Of a DNA stretch of 64,000 nt, positions 7,457 to 15,713 are shown piece by piece. Location of the stretch: the NCBI GenBank assembly GCA_045538305.1, contig JAZSRC010000033.1, positions 1 through 64,000 on the forward strand, in the 5' to 3' direction. Within the stretch, counting starts at the first letter, position 1; every line of letters starts with the position of its first letter. The DNA is from SFHK01 sp045538305 (GTDB lineage: Bacteria; Bacillota; Clostridia; Christensenellales; Aristaeellaceae). The notes under the pieces were generated by a model. The model was not told the origin of the DNA. It saw nothing but the letters and a program-made list of their open reading frames with translations, and made no database searches. Position numbers and translations under genes: made by a program.

Positions 7457-9420
7457 AGGATGATCCTGATCAGCATGCAGATCAGGCACCCGGGAACCAA
7501 GGGAACGATAATGGACATGAGCGTCCAGAAGCTGCTTTTCGTTTCCCTGCAAACGGCGATCAGCGATGTGGCGCAGGGCCAGTGCATCAAGGTAAATGTA
7601 CATGCGCAAAGCGCCGTTTGAATCGTCCATCCGTTTTGAATGAGTACATTGCGTATGTATGCGAAGTTCCCCGCTTCTGTCAACGTTCCGGAGGAGGTAT
7701 ATATCATCAGCGCTATCGGGAGCGCGATTTCGTTTGCGGGAAGGCTCAACAGGAATGCCGTCATCATCGTGCCGTCCATTCCAAGCATGCGTCCGCATGG
7801 CTCCAGAAAGCGCGTCATGTGCGCAAGCATGCTTACGCCGGATATGTCGGTATTGGCCAGAAACCACAAGATTGCGCCGGCAGGCGCGGAAACGGCGGCG
7901 GTTCTTGCAAGTATCATAAGCGTCTTGTTTACAAAGCCCGATGCGATTACCCGGATAAAATCGGGCCTTCGGAAGGGAGGAAGCTCCATTGTGAAGAAGG
8001 ACGGTTTTCCGGAAAGAATCGTTTTTGAAAGTAAATATGAAAGCAAAAAGGTAACAAGCGCGGAAAGAACCAGCATTCCCGCAAGCGCAAGCGAGGCATG
8101 AAGGGCGTTCGCCGCCAGAAACACAGTGATCAGTGCGATCAGCGTCGGAAATCTTCCGTTGCAGGGCATTATGGCGTTTGTCAGTATGGCAATCATTCGT
8201 TCCCGGGGCGATTCAATGATACGGCTCTGCGTGACGCCTACCGCATTACAGCCAAGCCCCATGCACATGGTAAGACCCTGTTTCCCACATGAACCGCATT
8301 TGCGGAAGATTCCGTCCATACTGAACGCGATTCGCGGAAGAAAACCGCATTCTTCCAGAAGGGAAAATAGCGGAAAGAAGATTGCCATCGGCGGCAGCAT
8401 GACCGAGATTACCCACGTCAGTACGCGGTATACGCCGTCGATCAGCATAGGCGCAAGCTGTTTAAGATACGGGTAGTCAAGAAGAAATGAACGCAAAGGC
8501 GCTTCAAGGCGAATAAACAACCGATTCAGCATTTGAGAAGGAATATTTGACGCGTAGATTGTTATAAACAGTATGGCAAGCAAAAATATGAATAGAATGG
8601 GGAAGGCAGTGATGCGGTTTGTCAGTATCCTGTCCGTTTTTGACGGGAGGTTCTTTGTAGAGGCGCTTTCCGATACGCATTTTTTGCATAGTTCCTTAGC
8701 GTGCACATTTTTGGCCCTTGCCATCTCGTCTGCGGCTTCATTAGGCGTTTTACCATATGCCTTCAAACAGGAAACCGCGTCCGTATCCATGCGTATAAGC
8801 GCAGAAAACGCTTGAGCCTCATCCGATTGCTTCATCTGGCATAGCGCTTTCATAATGTTTGTAAGCCATGGCGCATAGGAAGTTCTTAGGACGCCGGGCT
8901 TTTTTGTGCAGGGGGATGAGAGCATGGACAGAAGGTCGTTTATGCCTGCGCCACTCCTGGCCGATATTGCGCATACCGGCACGCCGAGCATTTCCGAAAG
9001 CTTGGATGTGTTTATGAATATCCCTTTTCTTTGGGCTTCATCTGTCAGATTGATGCAAACTGCCGGATTTGAGCATATTTCTATTACGCTTAACGCAAAA
9101 AACAGATTTCTGAAGAGATTGGTGGCATCCAATACAATCAAAACTGCATTCGCTTCGCCGGAGCGTATGAAATCCAGTGCGATTTCTTCCTCCGGTGATT
9201 TTGCGCTCAGCGAATAGGTGCCGGGAAGATCGATGAAACGGTATGTGATGTTTTTGTACCTGCGTTTGCCAGACGCGATATCAACCGTTTTGCCCGCCCA
9301 ATTACCCGTGTGCTGCTTAATGCCGGTAAGCCGGGTAAAAAGCGTGCTTTTGCCAACATTTGGATTGCCGCACAGTGCAATAGTAACGACTTGTTCATTC
9401 GTTTCCGTACGAGTGTTCAT
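7453..9420 (-). CDS. feoB: ferrous iron transporter FeoB
   Basis: This 655-residue protein has an N-terminal G domain with GNPNVGKST (residues 18-26), a GNWAGKTV switch region, DLPGTYSL (G3) and NLTDEA (G4), then a helical GDI-like spacer and a polytopic membrane domain with two Gate regions. Gate 1 includes LEECGFLPRIAFSMDGIFRKCGSCG, with the conserved cysteines. It takes up Fe(II) across the inner membrane. Length is within the usual range, slightly short at the C-terminus. The ATG overlaps the stop of feoA (ATGA). No feoC is seen. The stop shares CTAA with the convergent enolase gene. Confidence 0.96.
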   Translation of the reverse strand: MNTRTETNEQVVTIALCGNPNVGKSTLFTRLTGIKQHTGNWAGKTVDIASGKRRYKNITYRFIDLPGTYSLSAKSPEEEIALDFIRSGEANAVLIVLDATNLFRNLFFALSVIEICSNPAVCINLTDEAQRKGIFINTSKLSEMLGVPVCAISARSGAGINDLLSMLSSPCTKKPGVLRTSYAPWLTNIMKALCQMKQSDEAQAFSALIRMDTDAVSCLKAYGKTPNEAADEMARAKNVHAKELCKKCVSESASTKNLPSKTDRILTNRITAFPILFIFLLAILFITIYASNIPSQMLNRLFIRLEAPLRSFLLDYPYLKQLAPMLIDGVYRVLTWVISVMLPPMAIFFPLFSLLEECGFLPRIAFSMDGIFRKCGSCGKQGLTMCMGLGCNAVGVTQSRIIESPRERMIAILTNAIMPCNGRFPTLIALITVFLAANALHASLALAGMLVLSALVTFLLSYLLSKTILSGKPSFFTMELPPFRRPDFIRVIASGFVNKTLMILARTAAVSAPAGAILWFLANTDISGVSMLAHMTRFLEPCGRMLGMDGTMMTAFLLSLPANEIALPIALMIYTSSGTLTEAGNFAYIRNVLIQNGWTIQTALCACTFTLMHWPCATSLIAVCRETKSSFWTLMSIIVPLVPGCLICMLIRIIL

Positions 9421-9665
9421 AACTGCTCGCCTCCTTCCTCTGTGACCGATATCTTCTCGGCGTCGCTGTTTCTCAGCGCGATCATGCTGCCGGCGATCCT
9501 ATATGCGCGCGGATTGCCAAACGGACTGATCAGCGCGAGCGTTACCGGCATACCTGCAATGAATCCAAGATCCATCAGCCGCTTTTTGATGTGTTCCTCC
9601 TGGTGTAATGATTGGATCAGTCGGGTTTCCCCGATCGACAGATGCATTAACGTTTTGACGGGCAT
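9417..9665 (-). CDS. feoA: FeoA SH3-like partner of FeoB
   Basis: This 82-residue cytoplasmic protein has the FeoA pattern, with RLMDLGFIAGMPVTLALISPFGNPRAYRIAGSMIALRNSDA, where the glycine-rich turns and the final ALR segment are typical of the SH3-like fold. It modulates FeoB. The ATG has GGGAGGG about 6 nt upstream, and the stop overlaps the feoB start, so the two are coupled. Confidence 0.93.
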   Translation of the reverse strand: MPVKTLMHLSIGETRLIQSLHQEEHIKKRLMDLGFIAGMPVTLALISPFGNPRAYRIAGSMIALRNSDAEKISVTEEGGEQL

Positions 9666-9672
9666 AAAAAGT

Positions 9673-9714
9673 CCCTCCCATAGGCGTGCTTTTTCATGCT
9701 TATGCCCGGGAGGG
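9673..9714 (-). terminator. possible terminator of the DUF421-DUF4363 pair
   Basis: The arms CCCTCCC (9673-9679) and GGGAGGG (9708-9714) form a hairpin with an imperfect inner stem, followed on the minus strand by ACTTTTT. It lies between the DUF4363 stop and the feoA start. The distal arm also supplies the feoA ribosome site, so it might influence feoA translation as well. Confidence 0.4.
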
Positions 9715-9722
9715 AAAAACAG

Positions 9723-10106
9723 TTACAGTATGTTTGAAAGGGACAGGGCTTCATGCGATTTGAAATGGTCAACGGATTCAATGAAAAGCGCCATTGCCTT
9801 TTCAAAATCGTCCATATCGCGAATTCGCAGGCTGGTCAGTACATCGGTCAGCTGAACGGAAATATCGTGAAGCGTGGAATGAGGAACGAGGGATTCCAAT
9901 ATATCCTGCCGGCTTTCAATGTAAAACAGCATTTCGGATATCTTGTTTTCTGCGCCTTCTATGTCGCTTTCGTTGATCAGTCGGACGGTTTCTTCTCTCA
10001 TGCCGTCAAGGCGGGTCATGGTGCTGTTTACAAAGTGATACGAAAAAATTGTAAGCGAAATACAAAAAAGGGCGCTTAATACAATGATTACAATACGCGA
10101 TTTCAT
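9723..10106 (-). CDS. DUF4363-family membrane-anchored protein
   Basis: This 127-residue protein starts MKSRIVIIVLSALFCISLT, a single N-terminal membrane anchor (about residues 4-24). A mostly helical extracytoplasmic or periplasmic-face domain follows. It resembles DUF4363 proteins, which are commonly encoded directly after DUF421 (YetF-like) proteins, as here. The ATG at 10106 lies next to the stop of the upstream gene; a longer in-frame version from 10160 would lie inside that gene and lacks a good ribosome site. The biochemical role is unknown. A sensor or partner for the DUF421 protein is an inference from the pairing. Confidence 0.75.
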   Translation of the reverse strand: MKSRIVIIVLSALFCISLTIFSYHFVNSTMTRLDGMREETVRLINESDIEGAENKISEMLFYIESRQDILESLVPHSTLHDISVQLTDVLTSLRIRDMDDFEKAMALFIESVDHFKSHEALSLSNIL

Positions 10107-10107
10107 A

Positions 10108-10824
10108 TCACCACGCCACCTTGTCCGCGCCGAGGGCTTGAATTTGTAGAATTCCGCCATTTTTTTCCTGAACCGTCATTACACCCTTTGTGTTTATGGT
10201 TGCAAGATATACGGCTTTTTCGCTCAGACTGTTATTTGACAATATGCCTTTCAGCCAGCATTTGGAAAGGTGAGCGCTTTTCAGATTGTGTTCCTGAATG
10301 CGTCCGTCCATAATCAGCGCGATGGGGACGCCTTCATAGCCCGGGTCCATGCCGGCTTCTCCGGCAGACAGCGGGCGAATGCGCGACCGGGGGAAGGCTG
10401 TGATTTTTCCGTTTGCTTCCATGACTGCGCATTCCACATCGGCTGGGTCCAGGATTCCGCTTTCACGTATGCCTTCCAATAGATCCGAAAGCGTAAGGCA
10501 GAGTCTTGAAAGCTCCTTTTCGTCAATCACGCCCTTGGACATAATCAGAGATGGTTTACCGGAAATGAAAGCGCGGGCTTTATCGGACTTTATGCATATC
10601 AAGGCGATAACGCCGTGTACGGCCACTACGCACACCACCGGAAGGAGCCCGTGAAACAGCGGCGTACTTACATCGGACATGGGCGTTGCCAGAAGTTCGG
10701 CAATCAAAAGCGCCATTGCCAGTTCGTACGGCTGAAATTGTCCCAATTGACGTTTGCCCATAATCCGAATGGCAAAAATCATCAGGATGTACAGTATCAG
10801 CGCCCGGGAAAGTATTGTAAACAC
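10108..10824 (-). CDS. DUF421 (YetF-like) membrane protein
   Basis: This 238-residue protein has about three N-terminal membrane helices (residues 5-90), including RIMGKRQLGQFQPYELAMALLIAELLATPMSD, the DUF421 signature. The soluble C-terminal part contains GKPSLIMSKGVIDEKELSRLCLTLSDLLEGIRESGI. The start is the GTG at 10824, with GGAGG 9 nt upstream; upstream in-frame codons read through an AT-rich promoter region. YetF-like proteins are linked to membrane or sporulation phenotypes, but their mechanism is not settled. It is paired with the DUF4363 gene, with no gap between them. Confidence 0.85.
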   Translation of the reverse strand: MFTILSRALILYILMIFAIRIMGKRQLGQFQPYELAMALLIAELLATPMSDVSTPLFHGLLPVVCVVAVHGVIALICIKSDKARAFISGKPSLIMSKGVIDEKELSRLCLTLSDLLEGIRESGILDPADVECAVMEANGKITAFPRSRIRPLSAGEAGMDPGYEGVPIALIMDGRIQEHNLKSAHLSKCWLKGILSNNSLSEKAVYLATINTKGVMTVQEKNGGILQIQALGADKVAW

Positions 10825-10866
10825 AAAATATCGCCTCCATAATTTGCAATTATTGAACGTAATAAC

Positions 10867-10896
10867 TTGCTTTTTGCCCGGTTTGTTTGATATAAT
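10867..10896 (+). promoter_or_regulatory. predicted promoter of the paaK operon
   Basis: TTGCTT (10867-10872) and a perfect TATAAT (10891-10896), 18 nt apart, lie about 50 nt before the phenylacetate-CoA ligase ATG. Confidence 0.65.
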
Positions 10897-10947
10897 AAAT
10901 TGATAATCGGTATGGCTTATATTATGCACAGAAAGGTATGAAATATC

Positions 10948-12252
10948 ATGCACAAAATATGGAATCCCTCGGCGGAATGTGCAGACCGGGAAGAAATCAT
11001 AAAAATACAAAATGAGCGTCTTCAAAAGGTTGTCAAGCTTGAATATGAATCGGTTCCGCTTTACAGAGAAAGAATGGATAAAAAGGGTGTAAAGCCCGAG
11101 GATATCCGGACGATTGAGGACTTGAAATATTTGCCGTTTACGGATAAAACGGATTTAAGGGATCAGTTTCCATTCGGACTTTTCGCTGCGGATAAAAAGG
11201 ATATCGTGCGAATCCAGGGTTCCTCGGGTACGACGGGAAAGCCCATCGTCTCCGGATACACCCAGAACGATATTGACGTCTGGACTGAAATGATGGCAAG
11301 AACGCTTACCGCTGCCGGTGCGGACGAGAACAGCATTATACAGATTGCATATGGCTACGGACTTTTTACCGGAGGTCTTGGCGCACATCAGGGTGCGAGC
11401 AAAATCGGAGCGATGACCGTTCCCATGTCCAGCGGCAATACCCAGAGACAGATCATGATGCTTACAGAGCTTGGCGCGACGCATATCTGCTGTACGCCCA
11501 GCTATGCGCTGTATCTGGGAGAAACCATACAGGAAATGAAGATTGATCGTAACAAGCTAAAGCTGAAGGCAGGCTGCTTTGGCGCAGAACCGTGGACAGA
11601 GGAAATGCGTCAACAGATCGAGCAGTTGCTGGGCATCGATGCGCTGGATATTTACGGCCTTACCGAAATCGCCGGTCCCGGCGTATCCTATGAGTGTCTG
11701 GCAAAAAATGGAATGCACGTAAATGAGGATCACGTAATCCCGGAGATCATCGATCCCGCAACCGAAATGCCGCTGCCATATGGCGAAAAGGGCGAACTGG
11801 TATTTACAACAATCAGCAAAACCGGTATGCCCATGCTGAGATATCGCACGCACGACATATGCCGTCTGCATGATGAGAAGTGCCAGTGCGGAAGAACGCT
11901 GATTCGCATGGAGCGCCTTATGGGCCGTACCGACGACATGCTGGTTATCCGCGGCGTAAACGTATTCCCGAGCCAGATTGAAAGCGTACTGGTTGGCGTA
12001 CAGGGCGTTGCACCGCACTATATGCTGATTGTAGATAGGAAAAAGGCTACCGACTCACTGGAGGTACAGGTGGAGGTAACTGACGAAATGTTCCAGGATT
12101 CCGTCGGTAAGATGGAAAAAACCAAACACGAGATTATCGAAAAGATCAAGTCGGTAGTCGGCGTAAAGGCGGAGGTCACCTTGGTGGGACCGCACACCAT
12201 TCCGCGCTCCGAAGGAAAAGCAAAGCGTGTAATCGACAAGCGAAAAATCTGA
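10948..12252 (+). CDS. paaK: phenylacetate-CoA ligase family enzyme
   Basis: This 434-residue member of the adenylate-forming PaaK family has the motifs QGSSGTTGKPIVSGYT (P-loop-like, about residues 89-104), DIYGLTEIAGPGVSYEC (about 232-248), RYRTHDICRL and GRTDDMLVIRGVNVFPSQIE. It activates an aryl acid such as phenylacetate or an indole acid as its CoA thioester with ATP. In anaerobes these enzymes are usually paired with a small ACT protein and sit near amino-acid fermentation genes. Here the ACT gene follows after 12 nt. No 2-oxoacid ferredoxin oxidoreductase is visible nearby, so the true substrate is uncertain. Confidence 0.9.
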   Translation: MHKIWNPSAECADREEIIKIQNERLQKVVKLEYESVPLYRERMDKKGVKPEDIRTIEDLKYLPFTDKTDLRDQFPFGLFAADKKDIVRIQGSSGTTGKPIVSGYTQNDIDVWTEMMARTLTAAGADENSIIQIAYGYGLFTGGLGAHQGASKIGAMTVPMSSGNTQRQIMMLTELGATHICCTPSYALYLGETIQEMKIDRNKLKLKAGCFGAEPWTEEMRQQIEQLLGIDALDIYGLTEIAGPGVSYECLAKNGMHVNEDHVIPEIIDPATEMPLPYGEKGELVFTTISKTGMPMLRYRTHDICRLHDEKCQCGRTLIRMERLMGRTDDMLVIRGVNVFPSQIESVLVGVQGVAPHYMLIVDRKKATDSLEVQVEVTDEMFQDSVGKMEKTKHEIIEKIKSVVGVKAEVTLVGPHTIPRSEGKAKRVIDKRKI

Positions 12253-12264
12253 GGAGGTTGACAT

Positions 12265-12699
12265 ATGTATCGTGTAAAACAGCTCTCTGTATTTCTGGAA
12301 AATCGCAAGGGAAGCCTCGCTACCGTAACTCAGCTTCTTGGCGGATGCGGCTTGAATCTGCTCGCGCTGTCCATTGCCGAAACAGACAATTTCGGAATTT
12401 GCCGGTTTATTCTGTCGGATTATGAGGAGGGCATGAAAAAGCTCCGCGCCGCCGGATACACCGTGCGCACCACAGACGTGCTTGTAACCTGTGTTCCTGA
12501 CCGCCCCAGCGGACTGGGAGATATCCTTCGCCTTATGGAGAAGGAGGATATTTCGGTAGAGTACCTGTATTCCTTTGTGCGTAATTCCGGCTTTGACGCC
12601 CTGATTATTTTCCGCGTATCCGATATCGACGCCGCAATGCGCGTGTTTACAGAGAATCGTGTGGATATGCTTACGCAATCGCAGGTGGAAGCGCTTTGA
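12265..12699 (+). CDS. tandem ACT-domain protein
   Basis: This 144-residue protein contains two ACT-like halves, beginning VKQLSVFLENRKGSLATVTQLLGGCGLNLLALSIAE and later PSGLGDILRLMEKEDISVEYLYSFV. Such proteins bind amino acids or aromatic ligands as regulators. Placement directly after a PaaK-family ligase is a recurrent arrangement in anaerobes and suggests ligand sensing for aromatic acid metabolism. The start has a perfect GAGGAGG. Its stop overlaps or abuts the alanine racemase start. Confidence 0.85.
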   Translation: MYRVKQLSVFLENRKGSLATVTQLLGGCGLNLLALSIAETDNFGICRFILSDYEEGMKKLRAAGYTVRTTDVLVTCVPDRPSGLGDILRLMEKEDISVEYLYSFVRNSGFDALIIFRVSDIDAAMRVFTENRVDMLTQSQVEAL

Positions 12700-12710
12700 G
12701 AAGGCTTGAA

Positions 12711-13802
12711 ATGCAGGTGCAGCTTGATGCGCTTGCAAACAACGCAAGGCAAATCAGAAGCCTTCTGAAAAATGATGTTAAAATGCTGTGCGTTATAAAA
12801 GCGGATGCTTATGGGCACGGCGCGAGTAAGGTGGCTGAATGCCTTTCAAATAAGGGGCTGGCGGATGCTTTCGCCGTTGCTACGAGTGACGAGGGCGTTT
12901 CTTTACGGAAATCTGGAATGGATAAGCTGCCTGTCGTGGTGCTTGGTTATTCCTGTGAGGAGGCAGCCCTGGAAAGCGTTAAATATGGCCTTTCGCAGAC
13001 TGTGTTTGACGTGGATGGACTCTTGATGCTGGAAAATGCTGCAAAGGCGCAAAAGAAAAATGCCAGGGCGCACCTGAAAATCGATACAGGTATGTCCAGA
13101 ATCGGTGTGAAAGGCGATCAAGCGCTGGCAGCTCTGCTTTCAAAGTGGCAGGAGTGTCCGCATGTTGAGATGGAAGGCGTGTTTACTCATTTTTCTTCTG
13201 CTGACGCTGATCCGGCATTTACGCAAAATCAGCTGATTGTTTTTGAAAATGCTGTTTCCGTGATACGGAAATTTGGTTTTTCGCCGATAAGGCATGCGGC
13301 GGCAAGCGCAGCGCTTTGGAACGAAAACTATATGCTCGATATGGTTCGTGCCGGAATTGCACTTTACGGCGTTGAAAACGGCCCTTTGAATGGCAAGCTT
13401 CGGTTTGCACAGCGATTGATTACGCATCCCTCCAGAATAACAGAGCTGGACGAGGGCGAATCGGTTGGCTATTCCAGGAAATTTGTGTGCCAAAGGCGAA
13501 CGCGACTCATGACGCTGCCTTGCGGCTATGGCGACGGTTATCCGAGAATCTTGAGCGGGCGCGCCGATGTGCTTGTAAACGGAAAGCGTGCGCCAATTGT
13601 CGGCAATATTTGTATGGATATGCTGATGGCGGATATTACGGACGTTGGTGAAGTAACGCGGGACACTGTTGTTACCCTGTTGGGAGCCGATGGTGCGGAG
13701 ACGATTACGCCCGAAGAACTGGCGCTGAAGGCAGAAACCATACCGTATGAAATCATGCTCGGTTTTGCGCCAAGGGTTGAAAGGCGTTATTTGGATCAAT
13801 AA
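12711..13802 (+). CDS. alr: alanine racemase
   Basis: This PLP fold-type III enzyme of 363 residues has the lysine in CVIKADAYGHG (K30 from this start) and HLKIDTGMSRIG, VFTHFSSAD, MVRAGIALYG, the catalytic tyrosine segment SVGYSRKF, and GYGDGYPR with VGNICMDM. It makes D-alanine for peptidoglycan. I prefer the ATG at 12711 with AGAAGG 6 nt upstream. A TTG at 12696 that overlaps the ACT gene stop (TTTGA) is a possible alternative, adding five residues. It is cotranscribed with paaK and the ACT gene, though a functional link is not obvious. Confidence 0.93.
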   Translation: MQVQLDALANNARQIRSLLKNDVKMLCVIKADAYGHGASKVAECLSNKGLADAFAVATSDEGVSLRKSGMDKLPVVVLGYSCEEAALESVKYGLSQTVFDVDGLLMLENAAKAQKKNARAHLKIDTGMSRIGVKGDQALAALLSKWQECPHVEMEGVFTHFSSADADPAFTQNQLIVFENAVSVIRKFGFSPIRHAAASAALWNENYMLDMVRAGIALYGVENGPLNGKLRFAQRLITHPSRITELDEGESVGYSRKFVCQRRTRLMTLPCGYGDGYPRILSGRADVLVNGKRAPIVGNICMDMLMADITDVGEVTRDTVVTLLGADGAETITPEELALKAETIPYEIMLGFAPRVERRYLDQ

Positions 13803-13820
13803 GGGAACTGGAGGTTTCTT

Positions 13821-14588
13821 ATGAACACGATGTGGGGAATGGTTCGCAAAAACTGGACGATGCAGATCATTATGGCGGTTCTGTCGATCATCGTATCCTT
13901 TGTCGGCAATCTGTGGCTCGGCATAGGACTTGGTTTTGCCATATACATTATTTTTATTGTTATGCAGTTTGGCGATGGCGCGGATAACGGAGAAAAAGCA
14001 TGCACGCTGACAGCGACAATTGAAAAGGTTGAAGCACAGGGAAGAACGCCCGAAGCCCGCATGCTTAAGCAGAAGTACGAGCCGAAAAAAGCGGTTAAGG
14101 CTTTTGTGATTTCCGCTGCGCCGCTGTTTTTACTGGCTGTAGCCAATTTGATATTTGCAAATCCCAATGCGGTCAGCGAAAATATGCTCGGTGTGATTAC
14201 ACGACTTGTGAACCTTCCGATTGCATGGATTTCCCGGTTGATGACCGAAATGGTTGGCATCGATTACACAGGCGCATTCCGGGCCGGCGATATGGTGTTT
14301 TCGGCAATAACCCATGAAGGCATCAATTATGCGCAGTTGATCAGCGATGTTGCAACCGTGGAGACGTATGCTACCGCTTTTGACGTACATTATCTTACCT
14401 GGATGCGCATTGCGTTTATTCCGCTTACAATCCTCCCATCTCTGAGTATGATGATCGGATATCTCCAGGGTCCTAAATACCGGGAAAAGAAGCTTAAAGA
14501 GATTCAGATGGGTACCCGCAAAAAGAGGAAGAAGCTGAAGGTGTTTGCGGATAAGAAACAGCCCAGGAGAATGAAACCCGAGGTTTAA
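13821..14588 (+). CDS. unknown multi-pass membrane protein with basic C-terminal tail
   Basis: This 255-residue protein has a pair of membrane helices at about residues 12-48, a cytosolic-looking stretch (about 50-90), further hydrophobic segments at about 95-115 and 190-215, and a strongly basic tail rich in RKKRKKLK and KKQPRRMK. I do not recognise the family. The ribosome site GGAGG is well placed. It follows alr by 18 nt and is probably cotranscribed with it; rsmD downstream has its own promoter. The basic tail may contact nucleic acid or acidic lipid, but that is inference. Confidence 0.75.
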   Translation: MNTMWGMVRKNWTMQIIMAVLSIIVSFVGNLWLGIGLGFAIYIIFIVMQFGDGADNGEKACTLTATIEKVEAQGRTPEARMLKQKYEPKKAVKAFVISAAPLFLLAVANLIFANPNAVSENMLGVITRLVNLPIAWISRLMTEMVGIDYTGAFRAGDMVFSAITHEGINYAQLISDVATVETYATAFDVHYLTWMRIAFIPLTILPSLSMMIGYLQGPKYREKKLKEIQMGTRKKRKKLKVFADKKQPRRMKPEV

Positions 14589-14609
14589 GATAAGCTTTTG
14601 TAACATATC

Positions 14610-14638
14610 TTGCAAAGATTGCAAATGTATGCTATTAT
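14610..14638 (+). promoter_or_regulatory. predicted promoter of rsmD-coaD
   Basis: TTGCAA (14610-14615) and TATTAT (14633-14638) are spaced by 17 nt. The implied start site near 14645 lies after an upstream in-frame ATG (14629), which supports the TTG at 14659 as the rsmD start. Confidence 0.55.
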
Positions 14639-14658
14639 TATTACGGAGTGATGAAATT

Positions 14659-15225
14659 TTGCGCATAATTGGCGGCGAAGCTCGTGGGCGGCGCTTGATT
14701 GCTCCGGATGGGATGCAAACCCGGCCGACTGCTGACAAAACCCGCGAGTCGCTTTTCAACATTCTGGCTCGGGTAGTTCCCGGCGCGAAGGTTGCTGATC
14801 TTTTCGGCGGCACGGGAGCGCTTGCGCTGGAATCTTTGAGCCGGGGCGCGGAATTCGCCTTTATCAGTGATACATCCGCAGCAGCTATAAAAGCCATTGA
14901 AAGAAATGCCCATACGGTACTGGGGGATCATGCGGCTGATGCAGTACAGATTGTGAAAGCCGATTATAAACGCGCCATTGAAAGAATGCGGATAGACAAG
15001 TACACGCTTGTATTCCTCGATCCGCCCTATGCGCTTAAGGATTCCTACCGGGATGCGGTTGAAAGACTGGAGAAGGCAGGCCTTCTTTCACGGGATGCAA
15101 TCATTGTAATGGAAAAATCAAAGGATACTGTGATTGAACTGCCCGACTCAATGGAAATCTACGACGAGCGCAATTACCGCGATACGGTTGTGGCGTTTGC
15201 GCGCTTTAAGGAGACGGAAACATGA
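14659..15225 (+). CDS. rsmD: 16S rRNA (guanine966-N2)-methyltransferase RsmD
   Basis: The 188-residue protein begins (TTG)RIIGGEARGRRLIAPDG, matching the family start, then TRPTADKTRESLFNIL, the SAM-binding VADLFGGTGALALESLSRGA and the catalytic motif LDPPY at about residue 120. It methylates G966 of 16S rRNA in 30S subunits. TTG was chosen because GGAG lies about 10 nt upstream, the protein start then matches the family, and the predicted promoter excludes the upstream ATG. It overlaps coaD by ATGA, the usual rsmD-coaD pairing in Bacillota. Confidence 0.92.
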   Translation: MRIIGGEARGRRLIAPDGMQTRPTADKTRESLFNILARVVPGAKVADLFGGTGALALESLSRGAEFAFISDTSAAAIKAIERNAHTVLGDHAADAVQIVKADYKRAIERMRIDKYTLVFLDPPYALKDSYRDAVERLEKAGLLSRDAIIVMEKSKDTVIELPDSMEIYDERNYRDTVVAFARFKETET

Positions 15226-15710
15226 TTGCTCTTTTTGCCGGCAGCTTTCACCCGCCGACAATCGGTCATATGGACATCATTCAAAGAAGCGCACGGATGT
15301 TTGAAAAGGTTTATGTTGCGGTTCTTGTAAACCCCGCTAAAAAGTATATCATCTCGGATTCCGAACGCGTCAGAATGCTGAAATCGATCACGTCGGATCT
15401 TGGCAATGTAGAAGTTGTTTCTGATATGGGGCTTACGGCGGGGCTTGCAAGGCGCGTTAATGCGGGCGTTCTCGTGCGAGGCATCCGTGGCGTGACAGAT
15501 ATGGAATACGAAACTCAGCTAGCGCATGCAAACCGTCATTTGACCGGCGTTGATACTGTATTCCTTCCTTCGCTGCCTCAGCATAGCTGGATTTCTTCCA
15601 GCCTTGTAATGGATATCGCGCGCCATGGCGGCGCTATTGATACATTGGTACCCGATTGCATTGTAAATGATATTATAAGCGCCCTTGCGCATGAATCAAA
15701 AGGAGTGTAG
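15222..15710 (+). CDS. coaD: phosphopantetheine adenylyltransferase
   Basis: This 162-residue nucleotidyltransferase has GSFHPPTIGHMDII (the T/HxGH motif, here IGH), RGIRGVTDMEYE, and HSWISSSLVMDIARHGG at the C-terminus. It makes dephospho-CoA from 4-phosphopantetheine and ATP, the penultimate step of CoA synthesis. Length is normal for the family. The ATG overlaps the rsmD stop, and the acidic-protein gene follows after 3 nt. Confidence 0.96.
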   Translation: MIALFAGSFHPPTIGHMDIIQRSARMFEKVYVAVLVNPAKKYIISDSERVRMLKSITSDLGNVEVVSDMGLTAGLARRVNAGVLVRGIRGVTDMEYETQLAHANRHLTGVDTVFLPSLPQHSWISSSLVMDIARHGGAIDTLVPDCIVNDIISALAHESKGV

Positions 15711-15713
15711 CAG

